From Clostridiales bacterium Firm_14 (GTDB lineage Bacteria; Bacillota; Clostridia; Saccharofermentanales; Saccharofermentanaceae), in contig LVAT01000005.1 of the NCBI GenBank assembly GCA_001604135.1, positions 124,001-188,000 on the forward strand: 64,000 nt of DNA, in the 5' to 3' direction. The notes beneath the pieces were generated by a model. That model saw only the letters and a program-made list of their open reading frames with translations, was not told the origin of the DNA and did no database searches. Below, one piece after another: positions 25,362 to 33,225 of the stretch. A program made the position numbers and the translations under genes. The number at the start of each line of letters is the position of its first letter. Position 1 is the stretch's first letter.

Positions 25362-27893
25362 ATGAATAAGCAACGTAAAATCGGTTTGAGAAAGCATCTA
25401 TGGCACAGTTTTTTGGGCGTGTCTAAAGGCGCAGTTTCTATCCTTCTAATGATTGTAACTACACCATTTCTTTCGCTTACTTTATTCCTGGTTGAGTCAG
25501 TTCGATATCAGGATGCTTTAGAGTTGCTTTTTGAGCTTGAAGATTTGGTTGCTTCATCAACATTAGCTAATAACGATTCGTTTTTGAACGAACGATTTGG
25601 CTTGTTAGCTGTTGATCAAACCGTAGACCTTGATGAACGGTATAACATGTATATGGATGCCAACATGGGTTCTTTTAAAAATGAATTACAGATGAACAGC
25701 ATGACAGCTACCGGTATGTTCCCTCTTTCAGAGACAGATGTATATGAGCAGCAGATCATAGATACTTGTGAGATCAGCGGAATTGCCGAGGTTATTTTTG
25801 ACGGCTTAGATTTAGATAAATTATTTGAAAAATTGAATGGTGTTACGAATCTTGATAAGATCCAGAAGATTGCTGACACCGGTGATCAGGTAATGACTGT
25901 CCTTAAAGCCGTTAAGACTGTATATTTTGATATAGCCGGCAATCCTAAGCCTGATACAAAAGACGGCGAAAAGAAAATGGATTCGCTGAAAACTTTGCAT
26001 GATAATTATAATTCAGCAAAAAAAGAGGTTGGTACGTATTATCCTAATTTCAAAGAAAAATTTAAGGCATATTGTGATGCTTTAGCAACGGCAAAAGCAA
26101 ATTGTAAAGAGGGGGAAGATCCTTATAAAAACGCTGATGTTGTTAAAGCTTATAATGCTCTTACTAAGCCATACAACTATTCTCCCAAAGATCAATATGT
26201 AAAAGCATTAAAAAAATATCAAGATAGTTACAAAGCTCTATCTGGCAGAATTAAAGATATATTTAAAGACGTTGCTACTCTTCAAGCTGAAATAGCAAAA
26301 GTAAAGGATAAGGATAGCGAGGGTGAATTTGCTGAATTAATTAAAAAAATCGCAGGCTTTATTGAAGCTGTAGAGACTGTAACGATTACTAGCGATACAT
26401 ACAGAGCCACTATGTCGGGGGAGGAGGCTACAATTGAATCGCTTATTCGTGATTTCGATAAAATCAATAATACCAGTTTTGCGGAGACTGATTGGAAGAA
26501 TATTGAAAGTCCGTTTGATCTGGGCAAAAAAGTAACCGGTACTATTGATGATCTATATACTGTTTTTAATAACGCTGTGACAAGTCTTGAGAAAATTTTC
26601 GATGAAAAAGCTCAGGAGGATGCTGCAGGAATATCTGATTATTTGCAGCTCTTTGATAAGATCAGGAATATTACTGTTTTTTATAATTCTAAATTAAACA
26701 GTAATATCAATAAAAGTGATTGGGCTGTTGCTGTTGGAGCAGATAAAAGCTCTGAGAGTTTTATGAATGCTGTTGGCAATTTTACCAGTGCTTGTAAGGA
26801 TATTGTCGATGGCCTGGCGAAATTAGATTTTATAAAGCTGATTTCAGCTGCTTATAAAATCGCAAAAGCTATTTGGGAATTGTCAAAAGCTATAGTTTTC
26901 TCTGTTACAAAGTATATTGATAAAATCGGTGAGATTATTGATGCTACCAATAGTAATAGTAATAAAGTAGCTGGATTTTTTTCCTACGTGGCCAGTGATT
27001 TTTTGGTAACTTCATATGCTTGTTACAATTTTTCAAGCAGAGTTAATTATCTGGGCAAATCTTCGATTATGGGATCTGTAGATGAACCTGGTAAAACGGG
27101 TTACAGTTACAAATATGAAGGTAATGAGAGTTTAACTAATTCTTTTGCCGGAGACTTTTCTGCTTTTGCTTCAGTTATGTCAGGTACAGATCAGCCCAGT
27201 AATGACAAAAGATTCAAGGGCGCAGAACTTGAATATATCCTTATTGGACTTGATAATGAATGCCAGAATCAGCTTTGTTCATTTATAAATATGTATTTAT
27301 TAAGATTGGCATTTAATATTCCTTCTGTTGTTAACGATAGCGTTATTAAATCATTGGCTTCGGCATATCCCCCTTTTACATATGCTATTTATTTACTTGC
27401 TGTTTTAATTGAACCCTTCCTTGATATGTTGCTTCTTGTTAACGGCGGAAAAGTCAATTTAATTAAGAGCGATATCTATTTATCAGCTAAGGGTATTCTT
27501 ATTTTCACTAAGGATTTTATTAATGCTGTTGATGCTATGAGTTCTATAGCTAAGGTTGAGGGAATGAAACCTGATGAATTGAAGAAAGGGTTAGAAGAAT
27601 GCATAAAATCTGAAGCTTCCACCGGTGGAGATTTTAAAGTAGAACTTAATGTAACCTATACTGAGAACATGTTATTACTAATGTTACTATCAGCTAAAAA
27701 AGAAGATAAATTGAAACGAATGCAGAATTTAGTTCAAATGGAAGCAAGGGTCAAGAATCCGGACTTTCAACTAAGTAAAGCTTATACCTATATTAAAGCG
27801 GATGCTAAATGTAAGTTGAAACCTATGCTTAATGTGGGCTTTGCGAATAACGGGTATATTGATGTGTCAAATACACGCTATCTTGGTTACTGA
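25362..27893 (+). CDS. Large N-terminally anchored Tad-locus protein (DUF5702-like)
   Basis: 843 residues. A basic N-terminus and one helix (KGAVSILLMIVTTPFLSL) anchor a very large extracytoplasmic part, with helical, Lys/Asp-rich middle segments and a hydrophobic stretch near residues 640-690. Similar large proteins with this anchor occur in clostridial Tad loci between TadE-like genes; I recall them as DUF5702, but I cannot verify it. They may act as TadG-like linkers of pilus base and envelope; that is inference. Base composition is AT-rich like its neighbours. Confidence 0.62.
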   Translation: MNKQRKIGLRKHLWHSFLGVSKGAVSILLMIVTTPFLSLTLFLVESVRYQDALELLFELEDLVASSTLANNDSFLNERFGLLAVDQTVDLDERYNMYMDANMGSFKNELQMNSMTATGMFPLSETDVYEQQIIDTCEISGIAEVIFDGLDLDKLFEKLNGVTNLDKIQKIADTGDQVMTVLKAVKTVYFDIAGNPKPDTKDGEKKMDSLKTLHDNYNSAKKEVGTYYPNFKEKFKAYCDALATAKANCKEGEDPYKNADVVKAYNALTKPYNYSPKDQYVKALKKYQDSYKALSGRIKDIFKDVATLQAEIAKVKDKDSEGEFAELIKKIAGFIEAVETVTITSDTYRATMSGEEATIESLIRDFDKINNTSFAETDWKNIESPFDLGKKVTGTIDDLYTVFNNAVTSLEKIFDEKAQEDAAGISDYLQLFDKIRNITVFYNSKLNSNINKSDWAVAVGADKSSESFMNAVGNFTSACKDIVDGLAKLDFIKLISAAYKIAKAIWELSKAIVFSVTKYIDKIGEIIDATNSNSNKVAGFFSYVASDFLVTSYACYNFSSRVNYLGKSSIMGSVDEPGKTGYSYKYEGNESLTNSFAGDFSAFASVMSGTDQPSNDKRFKGAELEYILIGLDNECQNQLCSFINMYLLRLAFNIPSVVNDSVIKSLASAYPPFTYAIYLLAVLIEPFLDMLLLVNGGKVNLIKSDIYLSAKGILIFTKDFINAVDAMSSIAKVEGMKPDELKKGLEECIKSEASTGGDFKVELNVTYTENMLLLMLLSAKKEDKLKRMQNLVQMEARVKNPDFQLSKAYTYIKADAKCKLKPMLNVGFANNGYIDVSNTRYLGY

Positions 27894-27919
27894 TTTTATC
27901 GGGTTTGAGGTTGTTCAGT

Positions 27920-28534
27920 ATGAATAAAATATTAAAGACTCGCAAAAACAGAAAAGGAACGGTTACTATTGAAACCGCTATTTTCTTACCGATCTTCTTT
28001 TTTGTATTCATGGCTATATTTGGCGTGTTTGGTATCATTTTGGCCAGACATCAGGTAAGACATGCTTTTTTCCAGGCAACCAAAAGCTTAGCCAAGGATT
28101 CACTTATTACAGAAAGAGTTGATAAGCGAAGCGACGACGGAAATCTTTTCTTAAATAATTTTGGAGAAATCGCTACTTTATTCATTAGATGGGTGATAGA
28201 TGGCGACAACTTTTCTTCCAGTGAAAAATGGTATGCGAACAGCAATTCTACAGATGGGAAAGAAATAATCAAGGCCAGATTTGTTGGCTTCCTTACCGGT
28301 GGAGATGAAACCAAGGCAGATACCTATTTGAAAAATCTGCGTGTTAAGAATGGCCTAAGCGGTGTTACTTTTGATTACTATGTTGAGAATGGAGAAATGA
28401 CGATAACTATTAATTATACTGTCGAGTATTGGGTAAAATTATTTGGTGCCGAACAGATCCCGATGTCTCATACCCTTAAAACAAAGATGTGGCGTTACGA
28501 CGGCGGCAGTGGCGGTCCGCCTTCAACGACATAG
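27920..28534 (+). CDS. TadE-like pseudopilin (second)
   Basis: 204 residues from ATG 27920, with GAGG nine bases upstream; a longer reading from TTG 27905 is possible. The sequence NRKGTVTIETAIFLPIFFFV gives a prepilin signal (Gly, then Glu at +5) and a hydrophobic helix, followed by a soluble domain of about 160 residues. It closes the pilus part of the locus; the FHA protein gene starts 46 bases later on the same strand. Confidence 0.78.
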   Translation: MNKILKTRKNRKGTVTIETAIFLPIFFFVFMAIFGVFGIILARHQVRHAFFQATKSLAKDSLITERVDKRSDDGNLFLNNFGEIATLFIRWVIDGDNFSSSEKWYANSNSTDGKEIIKARFVGFLTGGDETKADTYLKNLRVKNGLSGVTFDYYVENGEMTITINYTVEYWVKLFGAEQIPMSHTLKTKMWRYDGGSGGPPSTT

Positions 28535-28580
28535 TCTTAACAGAAAAATCGGAGATTTATAGAAGAAAGAAGCAAACAAT

Positions 28581-30191
28581 ATGAACAAGTTTACTTACGA
28601 AAACAACGGAATAAACACTTATCTTGTTTATGAGATCGGAATCGGTGATATCGTAGACAGCATGGGCCTTGGTATGATAACAAACAATAAAATACAGGGG
28701 CTGGCTCAGACTTTTTTCACTCAGAAAGATAATGGAAAATTTATAAAATACAATGTCTCTTCCCGAATTACTCTTCAGTCTTTTTTTACAGGCCAGGTAA
28801 ACAAGAAGAGATTATTAAGTGTTTTCAAGGGAATCCTTGATGCATATTTTGCTGCCGAAGAATATATGCTTGACACCAGTTCCATTGTTCTGGATGCCGA
28901 GTATATTTTCGTTGATGTCTCAACTTGTGATGTCAGCATGATCTTCCTGCCGTTGATTGCAGAATCCAAAGATGTTTCTGATGTATGTTTCTTCTTCAGA
29001 AATCTTATGTATACGATCCAGTCTGATGTATCAGAGGACTGCAGCCATGTTGCTAAGATAATTAATTACCTGAATTCTTCAGCTAATTATTCTTTGGTCG
29101 ATTTTAGAAACTTATTAAACGAATTGGATAATCGTGGAGCTTCTTCAGCACAGAGTGCTGTTAAGCCGATAGCTCAGATTCCTTCTGCAACACAGGTTCA
29201 GGCTCCACAGGTTGCTCAGCCTGTAACGCCGGGATTTGCACCCGCTCCGGCGCCCGCACCTGCTCCTGTACAGGCACCAGTTGCTGCCCCGGCACCTGCA
29301 CCGGCTCCCGCGCCTGCTCCTGTGCCTCCTAAGGCTGCCGTAAAAGCACCTCCGATGCCTGTTCCCCCTAAGGGTGCACCTGCAAATGTACCTCCCAAGG
29401 GGCCTAATGGAATGGTTGTTCCGCCGAAGGCAGCTCCGCAAGCGGCAGCTCCTGTCACCACGCCTGATGGCAAAGAAATCTCACTTTTCTATCTGCTTCA
29501 GCATTACAATTCTGATAATGCAGCAGCATATAAAGCACAGAAAGAAGCGAAGAAGGCTGCAAAGGCAGCTGCACAGCCGCCCAAGAATCAGCAGGCTCCA
29601 GCAAAGGCTGCTAAGAATAAAAAGGCTCCCAAGGCACCTGCTCCTGCGCCGGTTATGCCTCCGGTTCCGGGTGCTCCCGTTCCGCCTGTTGCGCCTGTTG
29701 CAGTTCCTGTAGCAGCGCCTGTTACACCGGTTGCCCAGGCTGTTCCTGTAGCTCCTGTAGCTCCGGCAGCTCCTGTTGCTCCCGCTCCAATGGCTCCTTC
29801 CGGTGCGAATTTTGGCGAGACTACCGTGCTTGGCGGTGGTGCTGCAGGCGAGACTACAGTCTTAAGTCAGAATTCTACAGCAGTTCAGCAGACTGTTAAT
29901 CCCATGCTCGTAAGGCAGAAGAACAATGAGACTGTCAGACTCAATAAGTTCCCTTTCAGAGTAGGTAAGGAAAGAAGCTTTGTTGACTATTTCATTGGTG
30001 ACAATACCGCAGTAAGCAGAAGCCATGCTGAGATAACAATGAAGGATGGAGCATATTTCATAAAAGATATGAATTCTACCAATCATACCTATGTTAATGG
30101 AAACATGATCCAGAGCGGTATTGATGTAGCGATAAGCAGCGGTGACCGCTTGAGATTCGCTAACGAAGAATTCGAGTTCAGAATAGGTTAA
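28581..30191 (+). CDS. FHA-domain protein with Pro/Ala-rich linker
   Basis: 536 residues. The N-terminal 180 residues form a globular domain that I recall as the DUF6382 type found with FHA domains. The middle (about 190-410) is Pro/Ala-rich with a short Lys/Ala segment. The C-terminal 84 residues (453-536) are an FHA domain with FRVGKE, SRSHAEI and NSTNHTYVNG, the phosphothreonine-binding set. Two GETTVL motifs (E413-L428) lie just before it. FHA domains bind phospho-Thr peptides; similar motifs are phosphorylated in actinobacterial GarA/OdhI. The following PP2C and kinase genes are the likely partners. Confidence 0.85.
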   Translation: MNKFTYENNGINTYLVYEIGIGDIVDSMGLGMITNNKIQGLAQTFFTQKDNGKFIKYNVSSRITLQSFFTGQVNKKRLLSVFKGILDAYFAAEEYMLDTSSIVLDAEYIFVDVSTCDVSMIFLPLIAESKDVSDVCFFFRNLMYTIQSDVSEDCSHVAKIINYLNSSANYSLVDFRNLLNELDNRGASSAQSAVKPIAQIPSATQVQAPQVAQPVTPGFAPAPAPAPAPVQAPVAAPAPAPAPAPAPVPPKAAVKAPPMPVPPKGAPANVPPKGPNGMVVPPKAAPQAAAPVTTPDGKEISLFYLLQHYNSDNAAAYKAQKEAKKAAKAAAQPPKNQQAPAKAAKNKKAPKAPAPAPVMPPVPGAPVPPVAPVAVPVAAPVTPVAQAVPVAPVAPAAPVAPAPMAPSGANFGETTVLGGGAAGETTVLSQNSTAVQQTVNPMLVRQKNNETVRLNKFPFRVGKERSFVDYFIGDNTAVSRSHAEITMKDGAYFIKDMNSTNHTYVNGNMIQSGIDVAISSGDRLRFANEEFEFRIG

Positions 30192-30203
30192 AGAGGATAA
30201 GTG

Positions 30204-30977
30204 ATGAATTTCCTTATATCGGCAATTACGGATATAGGGCTCACAAAGAGCACGAATCAGGACAGTTACTATGTAACTCATTTGAAGACAAAACAGGGTA
30301 ATGTTGTTTTGGCTGTTCTTTGTGATGGTATGGGCGGACTTTCGAAAGGGGAAGTTGCCAGTTCATCGGTTGTTAATGCATTCAAAAATTGGGCTGATAC
30401 GAGGCTACCGCAGCTTTTTGCTACAGGGTTTAATGAGAATAACATACAATCTGAATGGAATGAGATCGCTCTTTCATTCAATAAAAAGATAAAGGATTAC
30501 GCCAGCCAGTACAGCACCAATATGGGAACTACATTAGTTGCCATGCTTATAACTGAGAGTTTCTTTTACATTATTAATGTCGGCGATTCCAGAGCATATG
30601 AGATATCCAATCAACTGCGTGTTCTTACAAAAGATCAGACGGTAGTCGCAAGGGAAGTGGAGCTTGGAAAGCTTACACCCGAACAGGCTGAGAAGGATCC
30701 CAGAAGAAGTGTCCTTTTGCAGTGCATTGGAGCATCAGTTGAACTTGTACCTGATTTCTTTGTCGGAAGCGTAGTTCCTGATGCGGTATATATGCTCTGC
30801 AGTGACGGCTTCAGGCATGAGATCACGCCTGAAGAGATCTTCAATTACATGAACGCGTCTGTTATGACGAGTGAGCCTCAGATGCAGGCCCAGATGCAGG
30901 CTTTGGTCGACGCTAATAAGCAGCGCCAGGAACGCGATAACATTACCGTTGTCGGAATCAGAACCTATGTTGAGTGA
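30204..30977 (+). CDS. PP2C-family Ser/Thr protein phosphatase
   Basis: 257 residues from ATG 30204 (AGAGGA upstream). A complete PPM fold: TNQDSYYV, LCDGMGGLSKGE, NMGTTLVAM, VGDSRAYEI, LCSDGFRHE and RDNITVVGI give the metal-binding Asp residues. It is cytoplasmic, with no membrane helix. It lies between the FHA and kinase genes at 10-12 base spacing, so it should dephosphorylate the kinase and its targets. Confidence 0.93.
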   Translation: MNFLISAITDIGLTKSTNQDSYYVTHLKTKQGNVVLAVLCDGMGGLSKGEVASSSVVNAFKNWADTRLPQLFATGFNENNIQSEWNEIALSFNKKIKDYASQYSTNMGTTLVAMLITESFFYIINVGDSRAYEISNQLRVLTKDQTVVAREVELGKLTPEQAEKDPRRSVLLQCIGASVELVPDFFVGSVVPDAVYMLCSDGFRHEITPEEIFNYMNASVMTSEPQMQAQMQALVDANKQRQERDNITVVGIRTYVE

Positions 30978-30986
30978 GGAAAATAG

Positions 30987-32693
30987 ATGCTTCAGGTAGG
31001 TTCATTAGTAGACGGCAGATATAAGATCCTGAGTGAAATTGGCCATGGCGGAATGAGCGTCGTATACATGGCTATTAACGAGAAGGCCAATAAGACATGG
31101 GCTGTTAAGGAAGTCCGTAAAGACGGCAAAATGGATTTCAACACAGTCCGAGCAGGCCTTATGGCTGAGATCGAGACTCTTAAGAAACTGAATCATCCCA
31201 ATCTTCCCAGTATCGTTGATGTTATTGAAGATCAGGACAGCTTCATTATCGTAATGGACTACATAGAAGGCCGGTCACTGGATGTAATTCTGGAAGAGAC
31301 CGGAGCTCAGTCAGAAGATAATGTTGTTGAATGGGCATTGCAGTTGTGTGATGTTTTCGGATATCTTCATTCCAGAACACCGCCGATCATCTATCGTGAT
31401 ATGAAGCCTGCAAATGTAATGCTTAAGCCGGACGGCAATATCATGGTTATCGATTTCGGTACTGCCAAGACTTATGATGTCGATTACGGAGAAACTACGG
31501 GAATCGGCACAAGAGGATATGCCGCTCCGGAGCAGTATGGCGGTCTTGGCAGAACTGATGCCAGAACGGATATCTATTGCCTCGGTTTATCGATGTATCA
31601 TATGCTTACTAACGTTAATCCCTGTGTTACGCTGGTTACCGATAAGTCGATCAGAGCTGTAAATCCGGCTTTGTCACGCGGCTTGGATCAGATCATTATC
31701 AAGTGCACACAGGACAATCCCGATGACAGGTACCAGTCTTGTGCCGAGTTGATGTATGACCTCGAGAACTATCAGAATCTGGAACCTATCTACAAGCGCA
31801 AGCAGAAGAGTAAATTGGTTTGGTTCGTACTATTTTTAGCGCTGTCGATAGCAATGGTCATTACAGGTTTCGTGTTAAAGAATATGGCTTCTAATACTGC
31901 TTCTTATACATATGCGAGCAAGATGGATGAAGCTTCCAAGACATCTGACTATTCCGAAAAGATGAAGATATATGAGGAATGCATCTCTATTCCGCAAATG
32001 GCCGGAAATCCTGAAGCGTATTTAAGACTTATCCAGACTTATAAGGAGAATGATGCTGTCTTTACTCAGAACGAGGCAAATCAGATCGAATATCTGGTAA
32101 GCAATAACAAAGAAGAACTTATGCGTGATAAAGACGCATATGTGAATATCTGTTTCGAGATAGGAAAACTATATTGGTATTACTACGATTACGGTGACGG
32201 TTCTGATAATCAGATCACCAGAGGAAAGAGCTCTTTGCCCTGGTTCAATGATGTTATTAATAATGCCGAACCGGATTATGAGAATCTCGGCATGACGAAG
32301 GCTTATTACAATATCGGTGTTTTCTATCGTGATATAACCACAAATGTTACAGAAGCAAATGACAAGGGCAAATACAAGCCTTTGTTCGATAATCTGTCTG
32401 AGCTGACCGATACCTTGGCAAGCAACGAGAATGAGAGTGAGATCGTTCGTTTGGAACTTATTGAATTGTCCAGATCTGCTCTTCAGCAGTATTCGACCAA
32501 GTTTAAACAGGATGGTGTCAGTAAAGATCAATTATTGAAGCTTTACAAGAAACTCGATTCTACAGTTAAGAGCGTTGAGACTTCGACTGATAAGACCAGC
32601 CAGAAGAAAGATTCAACGATTAAAATGCTGCCGGAAACGTTAACTGCTGTTGAGGCAGCTTACGGCACGATACAGGAAGGAGATGGCGTTTAA
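30987..32693 (+). CDS. Membrane Ser/Thr protein kinase (PknB-like) with TPR-like external domain
   Basis: 568 residues. Kinase domain 12-265: GHGGMSVVY, catalytic Lys in WAVKEV (Lys41), YRDMKPANVM as catalytic loop (His of HRD is Tyr, as in many bacterial kinases), DFGTAK and GTRGYAAPEQYG. The activation loop carries GETTG, similar to the ETT motifs of the FHA protein. One helix (about 276-296) leads to a helical TPR-like extracytoplasmic part of 270 residues, not PASTA, so the signal sensed is probably not a muropeptide. It lies 10 bases after the phosphatase gene. Confidence 0.92.
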   Translation: MLQVGSLVDGRYKILSEIGHGGMSVVYMAINEKANKTWAVKEVRKDGKMDFNTVRAGLMAEIETLKKLNHPNLPSIVDVIEDQDSFIIVMDYIEGRSLDVILEETGAQSEDNVVEWALQLCDVFGYLHSRTPPIIYRDMKPANVMLKPDGNIMVIDFGTAKTYDVDYGETTGIGTRGYAAPEQYGGLGRTDARTDIYCLGLSMYHMLTNVNPCVTLVTDKSIRAVNPALSRGLDQIIIKCTQDNPDDRYQSCAELMYDLENYQNLEPIYKRKQKSKLVWFVLFLALSIAMVITGFVLKNMASNTASYTYASKMDEASKTSDYSEKMKIYEECISIPQMAGNPEAYLRLIQTYKENDAVFTQNEANQIEYLVSNNKEELMRDKDAYVNICFEIGKLYWYYYDYGDGSDNQITRGKSSLPWFNDVINNAEPDYENLGMTKAYYNIGVFYRDITTNVTEANDKGKYKPLFDNLSELTDTLASNENESEIVRLELIELSRSALQQYSTKFKQDGVSKDQLLKLYKKLDSTVKSVETSTDKTSQKKDSTIKMLPETLTAVEAAYGTIQEGDGV

Positions 32694-33164
32694 ATGACAG
32701 TTGAAATGCTGAACACGTTATCTTTTGCTTCCTTCATCGCATCAGGCGTTATGTTCCTGACTGCTGTTGCGCTGTTTTTCCTGCTTGATATTCCCAAGGT
32801 TGTTGGCGAAGTATCGGGAAAGACCGCGAAGAAATCGATTCAGCAGATACAAAAGCATAATGAGGGAGACTCTGAAAGGATCCTTCATTCATCTCAGAAT
32901 TCCAATGTTACCAGACCCGGTAAGAGCGGAAGAATGGGTGTCGGTACAGAAAAGATCAAAGCCGGTTCTTCGAATGAGACCACGCTCCTTGCTTCAAATC
33001 AGGCAGATCCGCCTGCAGCAAACGAGACTACTGTACTGATCAGCAATGAGACTACTTTACTTACTGATAATTCTTACGTTGCCGAACCTGCTAAGACTGT
33101 ATCAGCTGAATGTGAAGTAGTGGAAACTTTATCGTCTTATCTAAAAGACGAATTGATCGAATGA
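32694..33164 (+). CDS. Small membrane protein with three NETT(L/V)L motifs
   Basis: 156 residues, start directly after the kinase stop codon. One hydrophobic helix (about 8-32), then a hydrophilic cytoplasmic tail. The tail holds NETTLL, NETTVL and NETTLL at residues 94-123, the same core as the ETTVL motifs next to the FHA domain. I do not recognise a family. Position and motifs suggest a membrane-anchored substrate of the adjacent kinase that recruits the FHA protein when phosphorylated; this is inference. Confidence 0.72.
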   Translation: MTVEMLNTLSFASFIASGVMFLTAVALFFLLDIPKVVGEVSGKTAKKSIQQIQKHNEGDSERILHSSQNSNVTRPGKSGRMGVGTEKIKAGSSNETTLLASNQADPPAANETTVLISNETTLLTDNSYVAEPAKTVSAECEVVETLSSYLKDELIE

Positions 33165-33170
33165 GGCTAT

Positions 33171-33187
33171 AACAGTTCATAACTGTT
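33171..33187. promoter_or_regulatory. Operator-like palindrome before the giant surface protein
   Basis: AACAGTT-CAT-AACTGTT is a perfect 7-bp inverted repeat, 39 bases before the start codon. It could be an operator or small hairpin; there is no T-run. Low confidence in function. Confidence 0.4.
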
Positions 33188-33225
33188 CAGAATATAAAGC
33201 AAAACCGATAGGGGGGCTGTAGTAT

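Noticed and set aside
29145-29473. Gly/Arg-rich minus-strand frames opposite the Pro/Ala linker of the FHA protein
   Set aside because: They arise from low-complexity GC-rich codons of the linker read backward.
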